A stretch of DNA of 64,000 bases from Ignelater luminosus (Eukaryota > Arthropoda > Insecta > Coleoptera > Elateridae). The notes beneath the pieces are model-generated. The model did not search any database. It was not told where the DNA came from and was given only the letters and a program-made list of their open reading frames with translations. The translations under genes and the position numbers were made by a program. Numbering within the stretch: the stretch's first letter is position 1; every line of letters begins with the position of its first letter. The stretch lies in NCBI GenBank assembly GCA_011009095.1, contig VTPC01007996.1, positions 62,001 to 126,000 on the forward strand, written 5' to 3'. Shown here in pieces: positions 1 to 11,758 of the stretch.

Positions 1-1825
1 TTGCATTACGTTCGGCATTTTTGAGTTATTACGTCAATAGCTTTTTAAGTTTTATCTTATACTACTATTTTTGTATGTATATATAGACTAAAGTAAATTA
101 AATATAATCGCTTTCATCCACTAACAAAAAATCCTAAGTACCTATTATGATATTACTAATAATGAGAAAAATGAAGTGCCATGTGCCGTCTCAAATAGCA
201 GAAATGGTAAAAAGGTACAGTAGATAATATTGCTTGTCATCTATCTATAGATTCTCCGAATACATTCAGAAAATTGGGAACAATAAACTTATGCCACATT
301 TACAAAAATTATCATTCTTAGACTTGCACACTTTTTGCTGAGTAGTTTTGGAAATGCCGCTTCAAAATCTGATGAAATAAACATTACTGTTGTGTTCGCT
401 TCGAAATCAAATTCAATAATTGAGTGCATGATATAGATTTTTAATAATGATTTATTTTGAACAATAATGACAAATCATTAGAAATATACTTGAAATCAAC
501 ATAATATTGATGAGTAATTAATACTCAAACTAAAAAATGTGATTTTCTCAAGGGTTTGTTTAAAAAACAATTCAACCTGGTGTGTTGGCAATTGTTTAAT
601 TGATAGTAAGCGACCTTTGTTGTAGTGTATTGAATGTAACTTATTAAATAATATACTTTCGATTTGTTGCAAACACGAACAAAGATACTAAAAAATAGTA
701 TAACCTTTCAAATAATAATTACATGATGTATAAGTGAAGATTTCATAGATGTCTCCTAAATTTCGACAGCTTGATGCTTGGACCCTAACCTTAGAGAAGA
801 TTGTATCATTGTTCTTAGAAATACTTGTTAATTATGTTTCTCTAAATAAAAATGCAAAAAATTTAGTTGGCAAGTAAGTAATTCATATACTAAAATAACC
901 AAAAGCAAAATTTGATGATTGTTTCAAAAAACGGTAAATGATGTACCCCAAGGCGACTGCCTTGTTTGTGAATCACATGACCCAATTGGAGCTTTGAAAG
1001 ATTTGATCAATATCAACATGTTATTGTAAGAATGCTAAGCATCTCTACACAGAGCCTAGTAGGTATACAGGGTTGTTTTCAGGTGCCTTTGATTTAAGAT
1101 CTCCCTAAAAAAAGAATTAAAACCAAAAAAATCCTGAGTGTTGGATATAAAGCATTTATAACTTTGTAAAATCATAGTCAAAATATCGTAAGTCAAGAAT
1201 AAACCAAACTATTTACAAAACCTCTAGTCAGCAGCACATTAGCTCTGGAGATTTTTGTTTACGCAGCTGGAATTATTAGAATGTAATCAATAGTTACCAT
1301 AGCAAACTAAGTGTCTTCTAGTGTAGTGAACGCCAAAATGGCTAGAATTTGTAGAATATCGTCGACTAAAACCCGAAACTTGATCCAGATGATTTGCTAT
1401 TCCCACATTTAAAGACTATGAAATTAGAAGCTCAAATAACTTGGAATTACCGATTATTCCATATTAGGTATAGTGCATGTAGTACTTACATGCCATCTTG
1501 AACTTGGATTTGAATTCAAGACACTTCTATTTATACATCGATTCTAAGGCCCAGAAAACAATGTGTGAAAACAATGACCAATTAGAAAATGCCCTTTCTA
1601 ATTGTGCCAAAGATGCTGAAACATTTAACAATTCCAGAGCAAGCTGGCTTTGCCTAGGATGTCATTTGGCAACCATACTCCAAAATGTTGCTGGGGAAGA
1701 CTATTATAAACTATTACCCTAAGATGTTTGTTGTTAATTTTAAAATTAGTATTGAAGAGTTAGAAAGCAAACACAAACAGCACTTTACCACTGCAAGGTA
1801 ACTTATCAACTAAAATGCATCTATA

Positions 1826-1986
1826 CTAGGGTTCACCATCAGACGGAGTAATAAAAATGCATGCTCAACATTCATCGGTCTTTGTTCACTAAGTTTTTTC
1901 TATCTTTCATGTATTACTGTAGCGGCTTGAACCTGGCTTGAGCACGCGGCTGTAACGTCATCACTCCGTCTTTTGGTTAACCCTAG
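1826..1986. mobile_element. 161 bp MITE-like element with 24 bp terminal inverted repeats
   Basis: The left end (1826-1849) begins CTAGGGTTCACC and the right end (1963-1986) finishes GGTTAACCCTAG. The two 24-base arms match as inverted repeats at 21 of 24 positions by hand comparison. TATA flanks both sides (1822-1825 and 1987-1990), so the target duplication is TA or TATA. The interior is short and non-coding, with a GC-richer patch near 1945. Size, inverted ends and TA-type duplication fit a non-autonomous DNA transposon. No superfamily was assigned beyond that. Confidence 0.75.
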
Positions 1987-1998
1987 TATAAGCACTAA

Positions 1999-2546
1999 AG
2001 CTTCATTCACAATACTTAAATTACTAATTAGAATTAGCACTTATAATTACACTTGAAACTTGCATTCACATTGTTAAAATTAATTTAGCAATTAGTCAAT
2101 ATTTAACTGCGCCCTCTGAGCCATTCATAGAAAGCAGCTACAGTTTTCTTATGTAACGACATGCAATTCGTGAAAAATATAAGGCGTATGTGGCTCCTAA
2201 TAACGTCAAAATTAAAAAAAATTAAAACACTCAAAAATTACTCTTTTTAAACACTTGAGAGCTTCCTGATTTTAAAGGTTATAACCGACTAAACGAGCAA
2301 CACGTGCGACATCGCGCCATAAAAACGAGAAAGCAAGAAATTACGAAAATACGCATGTCAGAAATTTCAGTTAGTATGTAAATTAACAAAAAAGCTTGGA
2401 TCTTGCGAGCTTTTACGTTAAGTACTAAGTATAATTACTAATTGGTTTGATTCTGAATGATTATATTGTTATGAAAGCTTACAAGGTTCTGCGGCTAAAT
2501 GTAATTACAAATTCTAATTACTAATTTAGGTATTGTGAATGAAGCT
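1999..2546. mobile_element. About 548 bp MITE-like element with roughly 50 bp inverted ends and TAA duplication
   Basis: The left end begins AGCTTCATTCACAATAC and the right end is its reverse complement. The match continues inward as TTAAATTA-TAATTAGAATT for about 50 bases, with a few mismatches and one small length difference (left arm about 1999-2050, right arm about 2501-2546). TAA lies on both sides (1996-1998 and 2547-2549), a 3 bp duplication of the kind known for PIF/Harbinger elements; that assignment is inference. The interior is AT-rich and non-coding. It starts only about 12 bases after the 161 bp element ends, so two independent insertions sit almost back to back. Confidence 0.7.
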
Positions 2547-4579
2547 TAAATGTTACACATCATAGACCATACTGCGTGTTTAAACAATTACACTTTTTAA
2601 AAATGGAAAATTTCCCATTATTTACAGAAAATATCCTGACAATGAAGTAAAAGAATTCATTCTCAAATTCTTGAAAAGCTATCTAAATTACAAATTTAGT
2701 TTCAACTGTTAGGGGATTAATATAATTGTTGCCTGCTCAAAGATTTTGTATACAATCCTTTCAAGAATGTCTCTTTATATGTATTTTTTTATTGATGTTA
2801 GTTTGTACTAAGAGTATTCTCTTAGCAGGTAAAGGAATTATCTTTGAAAAGTTTAAATAGCTACTCAATAAGTCATAAATTTTCTTGTCAATTACTAAGG
2901 AATTAGTATAACTGTTTATTTTGACTAAGGTTCTTTACAATAGCGCCGAGTATTCTCCTTAATATATAATTTTTACCATACGTTTGCATTAAGAATATTT
3001 TACATTTCATATGCGTAATCTTACATATTTTACTCTATAGTTTTTTACTCGTAACAACCCAACCCTGGTTACCACATAGTAGCATGAATGAGTACGATTG
3101 GATAAATGAATCCTGAGAAACTTATCCATCGTCACACTATGAAATAAGTACATTGTTAAGAAAAAAGAAATTGTTTTGCTAACGGTTGCTAACAGAATTT
3201 AATATTTATAGTACCACGTTTTGACTGCGTAGATGAACAGATAGTTAACTGACGCTTATTTTGATATAATGTCCATGCTACTGGTAGTTTATGGTACAAA
3301 ACACAATATCGGGCAAAACAAACACGAAGAGATGTGGTGTAGTGTCACTCAATTATGATAATACATGTTATAAAAGAAATAATTTTACATCGTGCTATAG
3401 CCAAAAAAGGAAGTCTCATATTTTGGGGTTGGTTAGCAAAGAGTTCCTTCGCTTGGATTTTAAAAATTTGTGAATATGGTATATAAATAATAGTACCAAG
3501 AGATTGATGCCGTTTCCTTCCTGGTTATTAAACTTCGTTATAATTTATTAATAGTGAGTAGAAGGTGAACGCTTCAAAGACTCCAAGTTATGTTAAAGAA
3601 TGACACAGCTATCTGGTAGCATAATAAATTGTTTCTCTTGCCTGCTTTTGTTATTATTACATAAAGTACAGAATATGTAATTTTGACTCTGGAGTCAATT
3701 TTCTAATTCGTCTATGGGTTTTGTCTATCAGTAAATTTTTATTGTTTCTTCTTCTATTCAGAGATAACAAATATAGTACCTATCCTGTTTGTTTAAGCTT
3801 GGAATACATTCGCATTTACAGTAAAATAGTTTCGATATACGGCTGTACGATTTTAGTTGTGATTCACTGTACAATAAATACGTATATATCAAGCAAATAC
3901 CATTAAGTTCCATCTTTGTTTACTTAAGCTCTCAGTAAAGATACATATGTCATACACACAATTAATGGATGAGTTGTTTTTTGCTTTCGATCATTCTTAT
4001 CTACAACCCACGATAACATTGTATATCTGTACAAGGAAATAAAACCATATGGATAACAGGCACATTTATAAAATGCTAATTTTAAAAATTTGAAATTATC
4101 CTTCCGCTAAATTTCCGACTAAAAATATAAAATAGTTTGCTATTATCTACGTGGAATTTTAAATTAGGTATATAATTGAAAACCGTAATTTCGTGTGCCC
4201 TACAATGATTCTAGCCTAAAAGTCAACAGCAATCTGGCCTTGATATATTAATATTTCATTTATAATATTGTACAATGTACACCACTGCGGTTATCTTATT
4301 TGGGCGTGTACACATTCAAGTGTTTACAACCGACCTCCATCCAGAAACATCATAATTAGGTAACAAATGCACAGTGGAGAATGTTTGATTGTACAGTAGA
4401 GCTTTTGTTTGTTTTTATTAAAGTACAAAATTTATTGTTTTATAGTTGGGTTGTTATACTGAAGAGGGATATCTAATAGTTGAACTTTTTTATTTAAGTA
4501 TTTAGATTTTTAGTCTTGAAAACTATTATATTGACATTATCTTAATATTAAGAAATTATTTTAATAATAATAATCAATT

Positions 4580-4599
4580 TTTGTTTGTTTCAGGTAAGC
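4580..4599 (+). promoter_or_regulatory. Candidate recursive (ratchet) splice site: 3' splice site fused to a 5' splice site
   Basis: A T-rich tract (about 4578-4590) runs into TTTCAG|GTAAGC, with the junction between 4593 and 4594. An intact acceptor (pyrimidine tract plus CAG) directly abuts a good donor (GTAAG), giving a zero-length exon. This is the known form of ratchet sites that remove very long insect introns in steps. It lies upstream of the exon at 5748, so it would serve a transcript that starts further left. Alternatively it is an ordinary acceptor of an untranslated exon, or chance. Confidence 0.4.
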
Positions 4600-5339
4600 T
4601 CAGCCAGTGTTATATCATTGAAGCAGCAGTCAGTTAAGTACAGACAAAGTAAAAATAACAATCAAATAGAAAATTGACAAACCACAAAAATAATTTTATT
4701 AACAATAGCGATAATAATTCAGCATCCAAATGTACACCAATAAATGACTATAGAAGGATATTTAATATTTTTATGCTCAGACTCTTCCTTCGATTAGGTT
4801 TGACCCGATTTGACCCTTTTGGGTCGTTTGTTCTAAAACAGATTTTCCTTAATCCTAGACTAAAATGAATAGTGAATCGGTAATTTCCATGGCTTGATTG
4901 CTAGCCTTTGTCCTATTCTAAATTTAGCCTTCCTGTTATTCTGTTTACAGAATGCCCTCCCCTTAACATCTTTTTCTTGAATCTTTCTTATTTAAATTTT
5001 TAGCAATTGTAGCTTTATGTAAATCTAATCATACTGAAACTGAAATAATACTAATATCTATCTAGTAAATAACTTGAAAATTATTTTTAAGCGTGAAAAC
5101 AAAATCTTTTAAAACCATTTAGAAATGAGGTGCTTTCGTCTAGTAATGTAGTTGATAATTCTTTATATTTATGACGAACTTTTATCCACTAGATATTCGT
5201 GCAATGATAGCTGCATGTAGCTCATGGGCATCATCCTGATTCAGATAAGTAAATCAACGCCCACACGGAAGCAGTTTGTTTACAACAATTTAACATTAGA
5301 CATTAGCCAATGCTAATATCTAAGCGGGGAATACATAAC

Positions 5340-5747
5340 CTAACCCAACTAAGCAGCATCGCGCAGCTACGGAGCAATGAAAGTGAAGTGGAGGCCCCGA
5401 GCGGCGCCGATTCAGACCGACGCCAGGCACTCATATCTGAGTCAGTAGGACAGACAACGTGCGTCGGTCTTTCGGTGTGCTAGTACATAGGACTCGCTCA
5501 TATCGTGAGGACGTGTAACTAGGCCCATTGTGACATAAATCACGCTGCCCATAGATAGCCCTTCGTTAAACCTTTATGTTCTTTAAAATCTGAACGCCAA
5601 CAACTCGCGAAATTACAACGCTGTGTACAGTTTTACTATTTATTACATTTTGTGATTTACTTACAACCTTCTGTTTTTAAATAGTGACTAAAACAATGAT
5701 GATAAAAGAAAATCATCCCTTAGATTAAGTGCGTGCCGACGTGCGTT
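5340..5747 (+). promoter_or_regulatory. Eip74EF: Probable promoter and 5' untranslated region of the first visible E74 exon
   Basis: About 5345-5560 is clearly richer in G+C and CpG than its surroundings and directly precedes the first coding exon. An arthropod initiator-like TCAGT occurs at 5442-5446. No TATA box lies about 30 bases before it, and no clear downstream promoter element was seen, so the exact start is uncertain. The putative leader contains two short upstream ORFs. One is at 5576-5593 (5 codons plus stop). The other, at 5696-5728, starts with two ATGs and has 10 codons plus stop, ending 19 bases before the coding ATG. An in-frame TAG at 5721-5723 closes the main frame upstream. 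Confidence 0.5.
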
Positions 5748-6045
5748 ATGATCCTTCAGCATATTCAACATTTAGAGACCCGCACCATGTTACTGCCAGG
5801 ATACACCACTGTAGGGCCATCCTCGCCAACGAGGAGTAAAACACCCGAATCACCAAAAATTAAACGCGAGGAAAGAGACAATACCACAGACAACGACTGT
5901 GTGCCACTAGATTTAAGTGTTAACGGCGGCCGGTTAAGTCCGGGACTCCGGGATTCAGGAACTGAAAGCGATGATTCTGGAGGACGCTGCTCTCCGGAAG
6001 GCGGGGATTGCAAAGCTTACAAGAAAAGTCTGATGAGGAGATACT
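5748..6045 (+). CDS. Eip74EF: E74 (ecdysone-induced ETS factor), first visible coding exon, probably isoform-specific (E74B-like)
   Basis: The exon encodes residues 1-99 plus the first base of codon 100. It begins MILQHIQHLETR and ends at the donor ACT|GTAAGT (GT at 6046). ATG 5748 is the first in frame after the stop at 5721. The ATG at 5787 (residue 14) has a better context (ACCATG), so initiation there is possible. Visible elements are an SP/TP-rich stretch (24-36), a sumoylation-type IKRE (38-41), a perfect CtBP-type PLDLS (53-57), a DSGTES phosphodegron-type motif (69-74), an acidic Ser/Gly run and a basic tail ending RRY. It joins exon 2 in phase 1 without frameshift. I do not recognise this exon from fly E74 itself. 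Membership in the gene follows from the clean splice into exon 2 and from promoter-proximal position; calling it E74B is inference. Confidence 0.72.
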
Positions 6046-6539
6046 GTAAGTTCGATAGTAATTTCCTCGCATGTGTTGTTTTGTTCACGATGACCCAAAA
6101 ATGATTTCTAAATGTAATATTTTCTATTACTAAATAATTGGCAATGAGTGTTTGTTTGTAGTTCGCGAATATGAGATGATAGGAATTTGCTAAAACACAT
6201 AGATTTGTTTATAGAGATGTTAGTGTAATAAAAATGCCCGCCTTTGTGAATCTGACGAAATATTAAAATTAGTTCTTTGCGTAACTCGTTTGAATATTTT
6301 GTCTTTGTTGTTCATCAGACTGTTGAAATTGTTCAAACCTAAACGTGTACGTACTTTGTAGCTTTGTACACGTAGCTTTTTGCTTCAAGTTATTGTCAAT
6401 CAAATTCGTCTTTCGCTTTGGTAAAAATAAAACGAGTTCATTACACGTTGTATGCTGAAAATTAAACATGATGAAGTCAGTGATCAGGAAACATTGGCTT
6501 CGATTAAATCGTGTTAAACCACGGCGTTTCTAATTTTCG

Positions 6540-6650
6540 CGGTGCTGCTGTTGCTGCTACGAGCGAAGCGCGGGTGCGTGACCTCTTCAGGGTCACCAAT
6601 GATCGACCATCCCGCGACAATCCGGACTCGCATCCGCTTACTAAAGGTTA
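6540..6650. promoter_or_regulatory. GC-richer island with an everted repeat of nuclear-receptor half-sites
   Basis: This short CpG-containing patch lies about 0.5 kb inside intron 1. TGACCT (6579-6584) and GGGTCA (6590-6595) form an everted pair separated by five bases. It sits close to the probable promoter, so it could be a promoter-proximal hormone-response element. The motif reading is direct; function is inference. Confidence 0.35.
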
Positions 6651-9600
6651 CTAATTCCATAGCTGTTTTTATTACTCTCCACTTCCTTTGATAGTTACAT
6701 TTAATTGTGTTCGCAGTCGTTGTTTTTTATTTTTATAGCACGGTTTGCATTGTTAATTATGCTTAGTAGCTACTTCGTAGGTAATTAACGCGTTTTGTGG
6801 TGGGTAATCGACAAAGGAATCAACAGACACAACCTCCCACGTACCCCAAAATTCTAAATTGAAGCGCTTGCTGAATTTCTATATAATATGCAATCCACAT
6901 TTGTAATTTTCCTAATTTTTACTATCCAAAAGGGAAGAAGCTATTAAGTATCAAGTCAAGTGTCTTTTTCCTTATTGTTTCTCTCCTACGATAATTTCTC
7001 GTTTATTATTGTGTTTACATTTACCGTACATTACATAAGTTAGATAACTACAATAAACTGGAGTTACTTAATGATCTTTCCATAACAAATAAATAAAAAA
7101 CGTCGTAGGAACTGCAAAATTGCTATTGTTGATTTCATATTTTGAAACTATTAAATGTGCCAATTAGCAAATAACTAATTTTACTGTAGCGTATACGATA
7201 CTGGTACGATTGAAGTTAATTTGATAGAAATCTTAAAAGGTCAGTGGTTTGATAAATATGACTTAATAAAGTGTAGAAAACTATTTTTGGCCTTTCTATT
7301 AATTTTTTGATTTGACTAATGATGTGCATATTGTTTATGTTACAATAAACAACTTATAGTTCACTACTATAGTCAATTATTAAATGTTACAGTGATATTT
7401 CAATTTTATTAGTTCGAGAAGCACAAACATTACTTCCACTTGCACGATTTCATTCTTTGTAATCTGATTATACTCATAATAATTGATAATCTCGACTGTC
7501 TTCTCTAGCACACTACGTTTTTATTAGAAACCTTCTCGTTATTCTTCCCTAAACGAAAAGAAGATTAACAAGTAAACCCTGTTTCCAGATATTTGAAAGT
7601 TTGTGGTATTGTCTAATTGTATGACAGGATAACATAAGGAGACAGGAAGTTAATATTCAATTGAAATTAATTTTATTTTGTTGTAAAACAACTATTTACC
7701 ACAAGGAAAAAGAAAAGGCCCTATGGAACAGAGATTGAATAATTGGTAAGAAATTTATGATACCTTCTTGTTCTTCACAGAAGTCGAAGCGATTATGTTT
7801 GTCAGTAATCTTTCGAATTTTGTTAGTACTTTATGGATTTAAAAGAAATACGACGACGTTTTTGAAATTTTAACTATCCTTTTATAGCATTGGTATTATA
7901 TTATGTTTATTCAGATATCGTTAAAGAAAATCACCCTTTTGTATTATGTGGTAAAAAGATTATCTTCTAGGCGTTTACTTTACTTCACTATAAGTAAGCA
8001 TTTACTTACTTAAAAACATGTTTCGTTGTAAAAATTATCTACATCTTGATTTATTGTTACCTGTCTTGGGTTTTTCCAATACGACAGTTGCATAAAATTT
8101 ACAACCCTATTGTTATTGCTTTAATTAAACATTTCCTTTCTTTGACTGAATATATTTAAGAATAGTTAGTATGTTTATTCTGATCAGTTAGTTTTCGGGA
8201 ATGTATTTGCAGTCTTCCAGAAATATGCATGATCTTTATGATATACTTTTCTACTCACAACTCGTTATAACAAAAGCTCAAATTATTATTTTGTTGGTCT
8301 TAAATCTGCAGCGCAAAGTCGTAAAATTTTGACAAAAGACCAAGTAATTAACAACTAAATTATAATTGCTGCTGTTTGATGTTTTTGAACACCGGAAAAT
8401 TATTTGTAGTTGTGTTTGGACAGTTATTTATGAGGCCCCATGAAATCATTTTAATGAACAAATACAGCAAAGCCTTTTTTACCTAAAGGATACTTTTTTA
8501 TTTGAATATATTCATTAAGGTTGTTTGTGGTTATATTAAAATTTGTAATCCATGCATACTCTAGATAGGTAGATATCCAGTTCTTTATTAATTAGAAAGG
8601 ATTATGGAATATAGTGGAAAAAGGGATTAATTATTTCTATAATTCTTTTCGCTATATACCGTCTACCTCTAGTTTTCAGACTTATGAAATAATCAGTAGA
8701 AGATAAGAAATACCATAAATGATTTTTAATTTTCTCAAGTTCTAATTATTGGAATTTTTACATGTCACTAGAATCCATATCTTAAAGTTAACTGTTGCAT
8801 TTAAGAGAAAAATATTCTTCTTGATAAAAACTGGAAATTGTGTTTGTTTAGTAATACCAACAGCATTTTTTGTCAGATAAGTGTCGATCACAAATTGATA
8901 AGACATCGTAAGCATGATTTAAGACACTCTTTTATTGTTATAGAATAACAAAACAGATAACAATTTTACAACGTGTAAGTGTAAATTTTATTGTACAGTT
9001 ACAACTGACACGCTTATATTTCCAATGCATGACTATCTAAAAACACTTCCTTTGTGTCACTGTCGAAATTATAAATTTACACTGAACCTACCTACACACT
9101 CGATTTTATAGGTTGCTTGAACATAGACGTAGACACGAGGTGAATTTTTATAGTTACCTAAATGAAATTTGATGTTCGGACAAGTTACACATAAATTTGT
9201 AACGTGTAGGCGCTTCTTTGTCTTTGTTATTGGTTTTAGTTGTTCTGAAAATTAAAGCAATACTTTAAATTAATTAAGAAAACTTTAGTATATTTTGATT
9301 ATTTTTAGTATTTTTACTCCTTTATGTCAAAGTAAGTTGCTTACATAATTCATATTTCAAATTATTATTACTTTTCAACGAAGCATGGACAATTAAAAAC
9401 GTATTCTAACATAAAAATAACAATAACGATCAGGTTTATTTTAAAGAGGATCCGATCTAAATTAAAGTTTTTTATTTGCAATTTAATAGCAATAAAATTC
9501 CAAAGTGTATAAGATGAAATCTGCTGATATTAAAAAGCGCAAGGTTAAACAGATAAGAATTGAATAGCAACTTATTACAAAGTCTTGCTTAATTTAATTA

Positions 9601-11094
9601 AAAAATTACTTCCTACTAAAAGATCTTGACGTTTCCTAATTTATGTTCTGGGTATAATATTCATTCACCTTTGTTTTAATCTTCAAATCACAATTTCTTT
9701 GTAATAATAATAATAAAATATATAAAGACAATTATATTTTAAATCATTAATTAATTATTACATTTTGAGTTAAAGAAAATTTTTGTCTACAATTCTATAA
9801 TTATACATAGATCTTTTCTTTTTCCACTTATCTATAAAAAACAAAGATCTTTGCTTTCATTTTGAAAGAATGTAGTGAACGTTCATTTGAATGTCCTTCC
9901 AATGCATTTTGTACAGTATATTCATTTCTTTCCGCGTTTTTTCTGTATACTCTTGATAACATTTTAAATAACATCCAATTAATCTTCAATTTGGTCCATT
10001 AAATATTCAAGGAAACTTCTTATAATTTCCGTGAAAACTTTTCTTGGAGGTCTGGATAATCACAAAGTAGACAGGCTGTATACATAATTAACTTAAACAT
10101 AATATAGACACATATTTATGGATCTACATAATTATGCACTTTGGTTATATTTTAGTATATAATTACACAAACAGACGAAACAATTATATTTAAAATCTAT
10201 TCCTTGAAGATTAAATGTTAAACTTTAATTAATTGTAAATTATTTGGCTAGTACATATTTAAATATTATTAATATAAAATATAAGTACAGTTATGTATGC
10301 AAATTTGAATGCATCAAAACAAAGTAGTACAATTAAAATCTCAATTCATCAAAATAATTATTATGAATTAAGTGATAGCAACAACTTTCTTCTTTGCTTC
10401 TACTTTACGCAGCCGACCAACCAACCAATCGCTAGTGAAACTTTTTATTTACACCATAAATGTTTTCTGTCGTCCTAAATACTCTCATACCGACAGAACG
10501 TGACCTATTTATTTTTTTAAAACAACCGTTATTTTTCCTGCACTGTTCATCCAATAGTTTTTACAGCATAACAGGACAGGTAGCAAAAATTTCGTTCACC
10601 TGCGGCGTTTCTAATCTTGAGGGCGGTATCGTTTATTGAATTTTTGCAGGGTTAGGTTATTTTTTGTGCTGCCGTTTTTGCTTGGAAATACAAGAAATTT
10701 AGTAGGAAAAGGTATTAGGTAAACCCGTGGGTTGATGGTAGGTAGGTATTTTATATTTCTTTTTGTTTAATTTTTGTAAGGAAAAAAAGGATTTGATAGG
10801 GTTCACAGAAACTTTTGTGATGTTTCCCCATCTATTTTTGTTTAAGGAAGTGTAGAAGTATATAAACAGTATAAACCTCTTATCATTTATTTATTATTTA
10901 TAATTATTACATGTGGGATTTATATGACGTACTTCCAAAGTAGGTGCTGCTTAAATTACTTTTACTGAATTATAAAAGTTTTAAAACAGATTTTTCCTAT
11001 AAAATAATATCTATCAATGTACGAGTATATAGGGCGTATCAAGATTGCCAAAAATTGTGTAAGTAATAGTATATAATTATACAATAATGTAGTT

Positions 11095-11102
11095 TGACGT
11101 CA
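11095..11102. promoter_or_regulatory. Perfect cAMP-response element (TGACGTCA)
   Basis: This is a single full palindromic CRE in AT-rich intron. One such site may be chance. It is listed because two more full sites occur together at 19.5 kb. Confidence 0.3.
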
Positions 11103-11737
11103 CAATTAGTTTACTTCTAGAAAATTGTATTTTTTTTTATTTTGTTGACTTTACAAACTTTAGTAACTAATTTAGTTTGGATATAATTTGAAATTTAACA
11201 TTTATACTCAAACAACAATGACTAACATAAAAAGAATTTAAAAACGCAAATATTTACTAAACTAAAAAATGAGACTACACTTTATCATAGAAATATGAAA
11301 TCTTACTGTATTTGATGTCATTTAGAGTTTTCTAACTTTGCGTCGTACATTATTTAATTTCAATTTCTATGCCACTGAGAAATGAATAATTTTGCTATTG
11401 CTGGATTCTACTTTCAATTTAACAAACAGTGCTGCTGTTGTTTTTTCATAGGATGCTTTCAAGCGAGATTCAGTCCTTCGAGTCTGCAATTTGTTATGTT
11501 TTTTAATTAATCTCTAAAACAAGATACATTGATAAAATTTGTTGTGAATGGCACTACAAACTTTCTATTATTCCACAAACTCTCATGGTCGGCATCTTCA
11601 TCGGAAGCAGAGACTTTGGAGAATCATTTAAACTTAGAACACCCTGTATATCGGAAACTAGTCATGGTTGAAACAAAGTTTATAGATGTGTTGCTAGTAA
11701 TCCTTTCTTTTCAAAGAATCTTATGGTACCCATATTT

Positions 11738-11758
11738 ACTACTACTACTACTACTACT
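11738..11758 (+). repeat. Trinucleotide microsatellite (ACT)7
   Basis: Seven perfect ACT units occur in tandem, followed by ATATGAT. It is an ordinary simple repeat in the intron. Confidence 0.9.

Larger units (their letters stand above)
1..4560. other. AT-rich non-coding DNA upstream of the first visible exon, likely intron of a longer E74 isoform
   Basis: No exon with conserved-looking coding content was found on either strand. Open frames here, such as 1498-1722 and 3291-3473, start from non-ATG codons and are of AT-rich low-complexity composition. The only structured pieces are two short inverted-repeat elements at 1826-1986 and 1999-2546, listed separately. Known biology of E74 in Drosophila includes a long isoform (E74A) whose promoter lies far upstream of the E74B promoter. 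The candidate ratchet splice site at 4593/4594 would fit this segment being intron of such a longer transcript. That is inference; it could equally be intergenic. Confidence 0.45.

Noticed and set aside
5765-6013. 82-codon minus-strand frame over exon 1
   Set aside because: It is a shadow of the real + strand exon.
6521-10620. Shared 13-mer CGGCGTTTCTAAT near 6524 and 10603
   Set aside because: A shared 13-mer is expected by chance among all pairs of positions in 64 kb, and the similarity does not extend.
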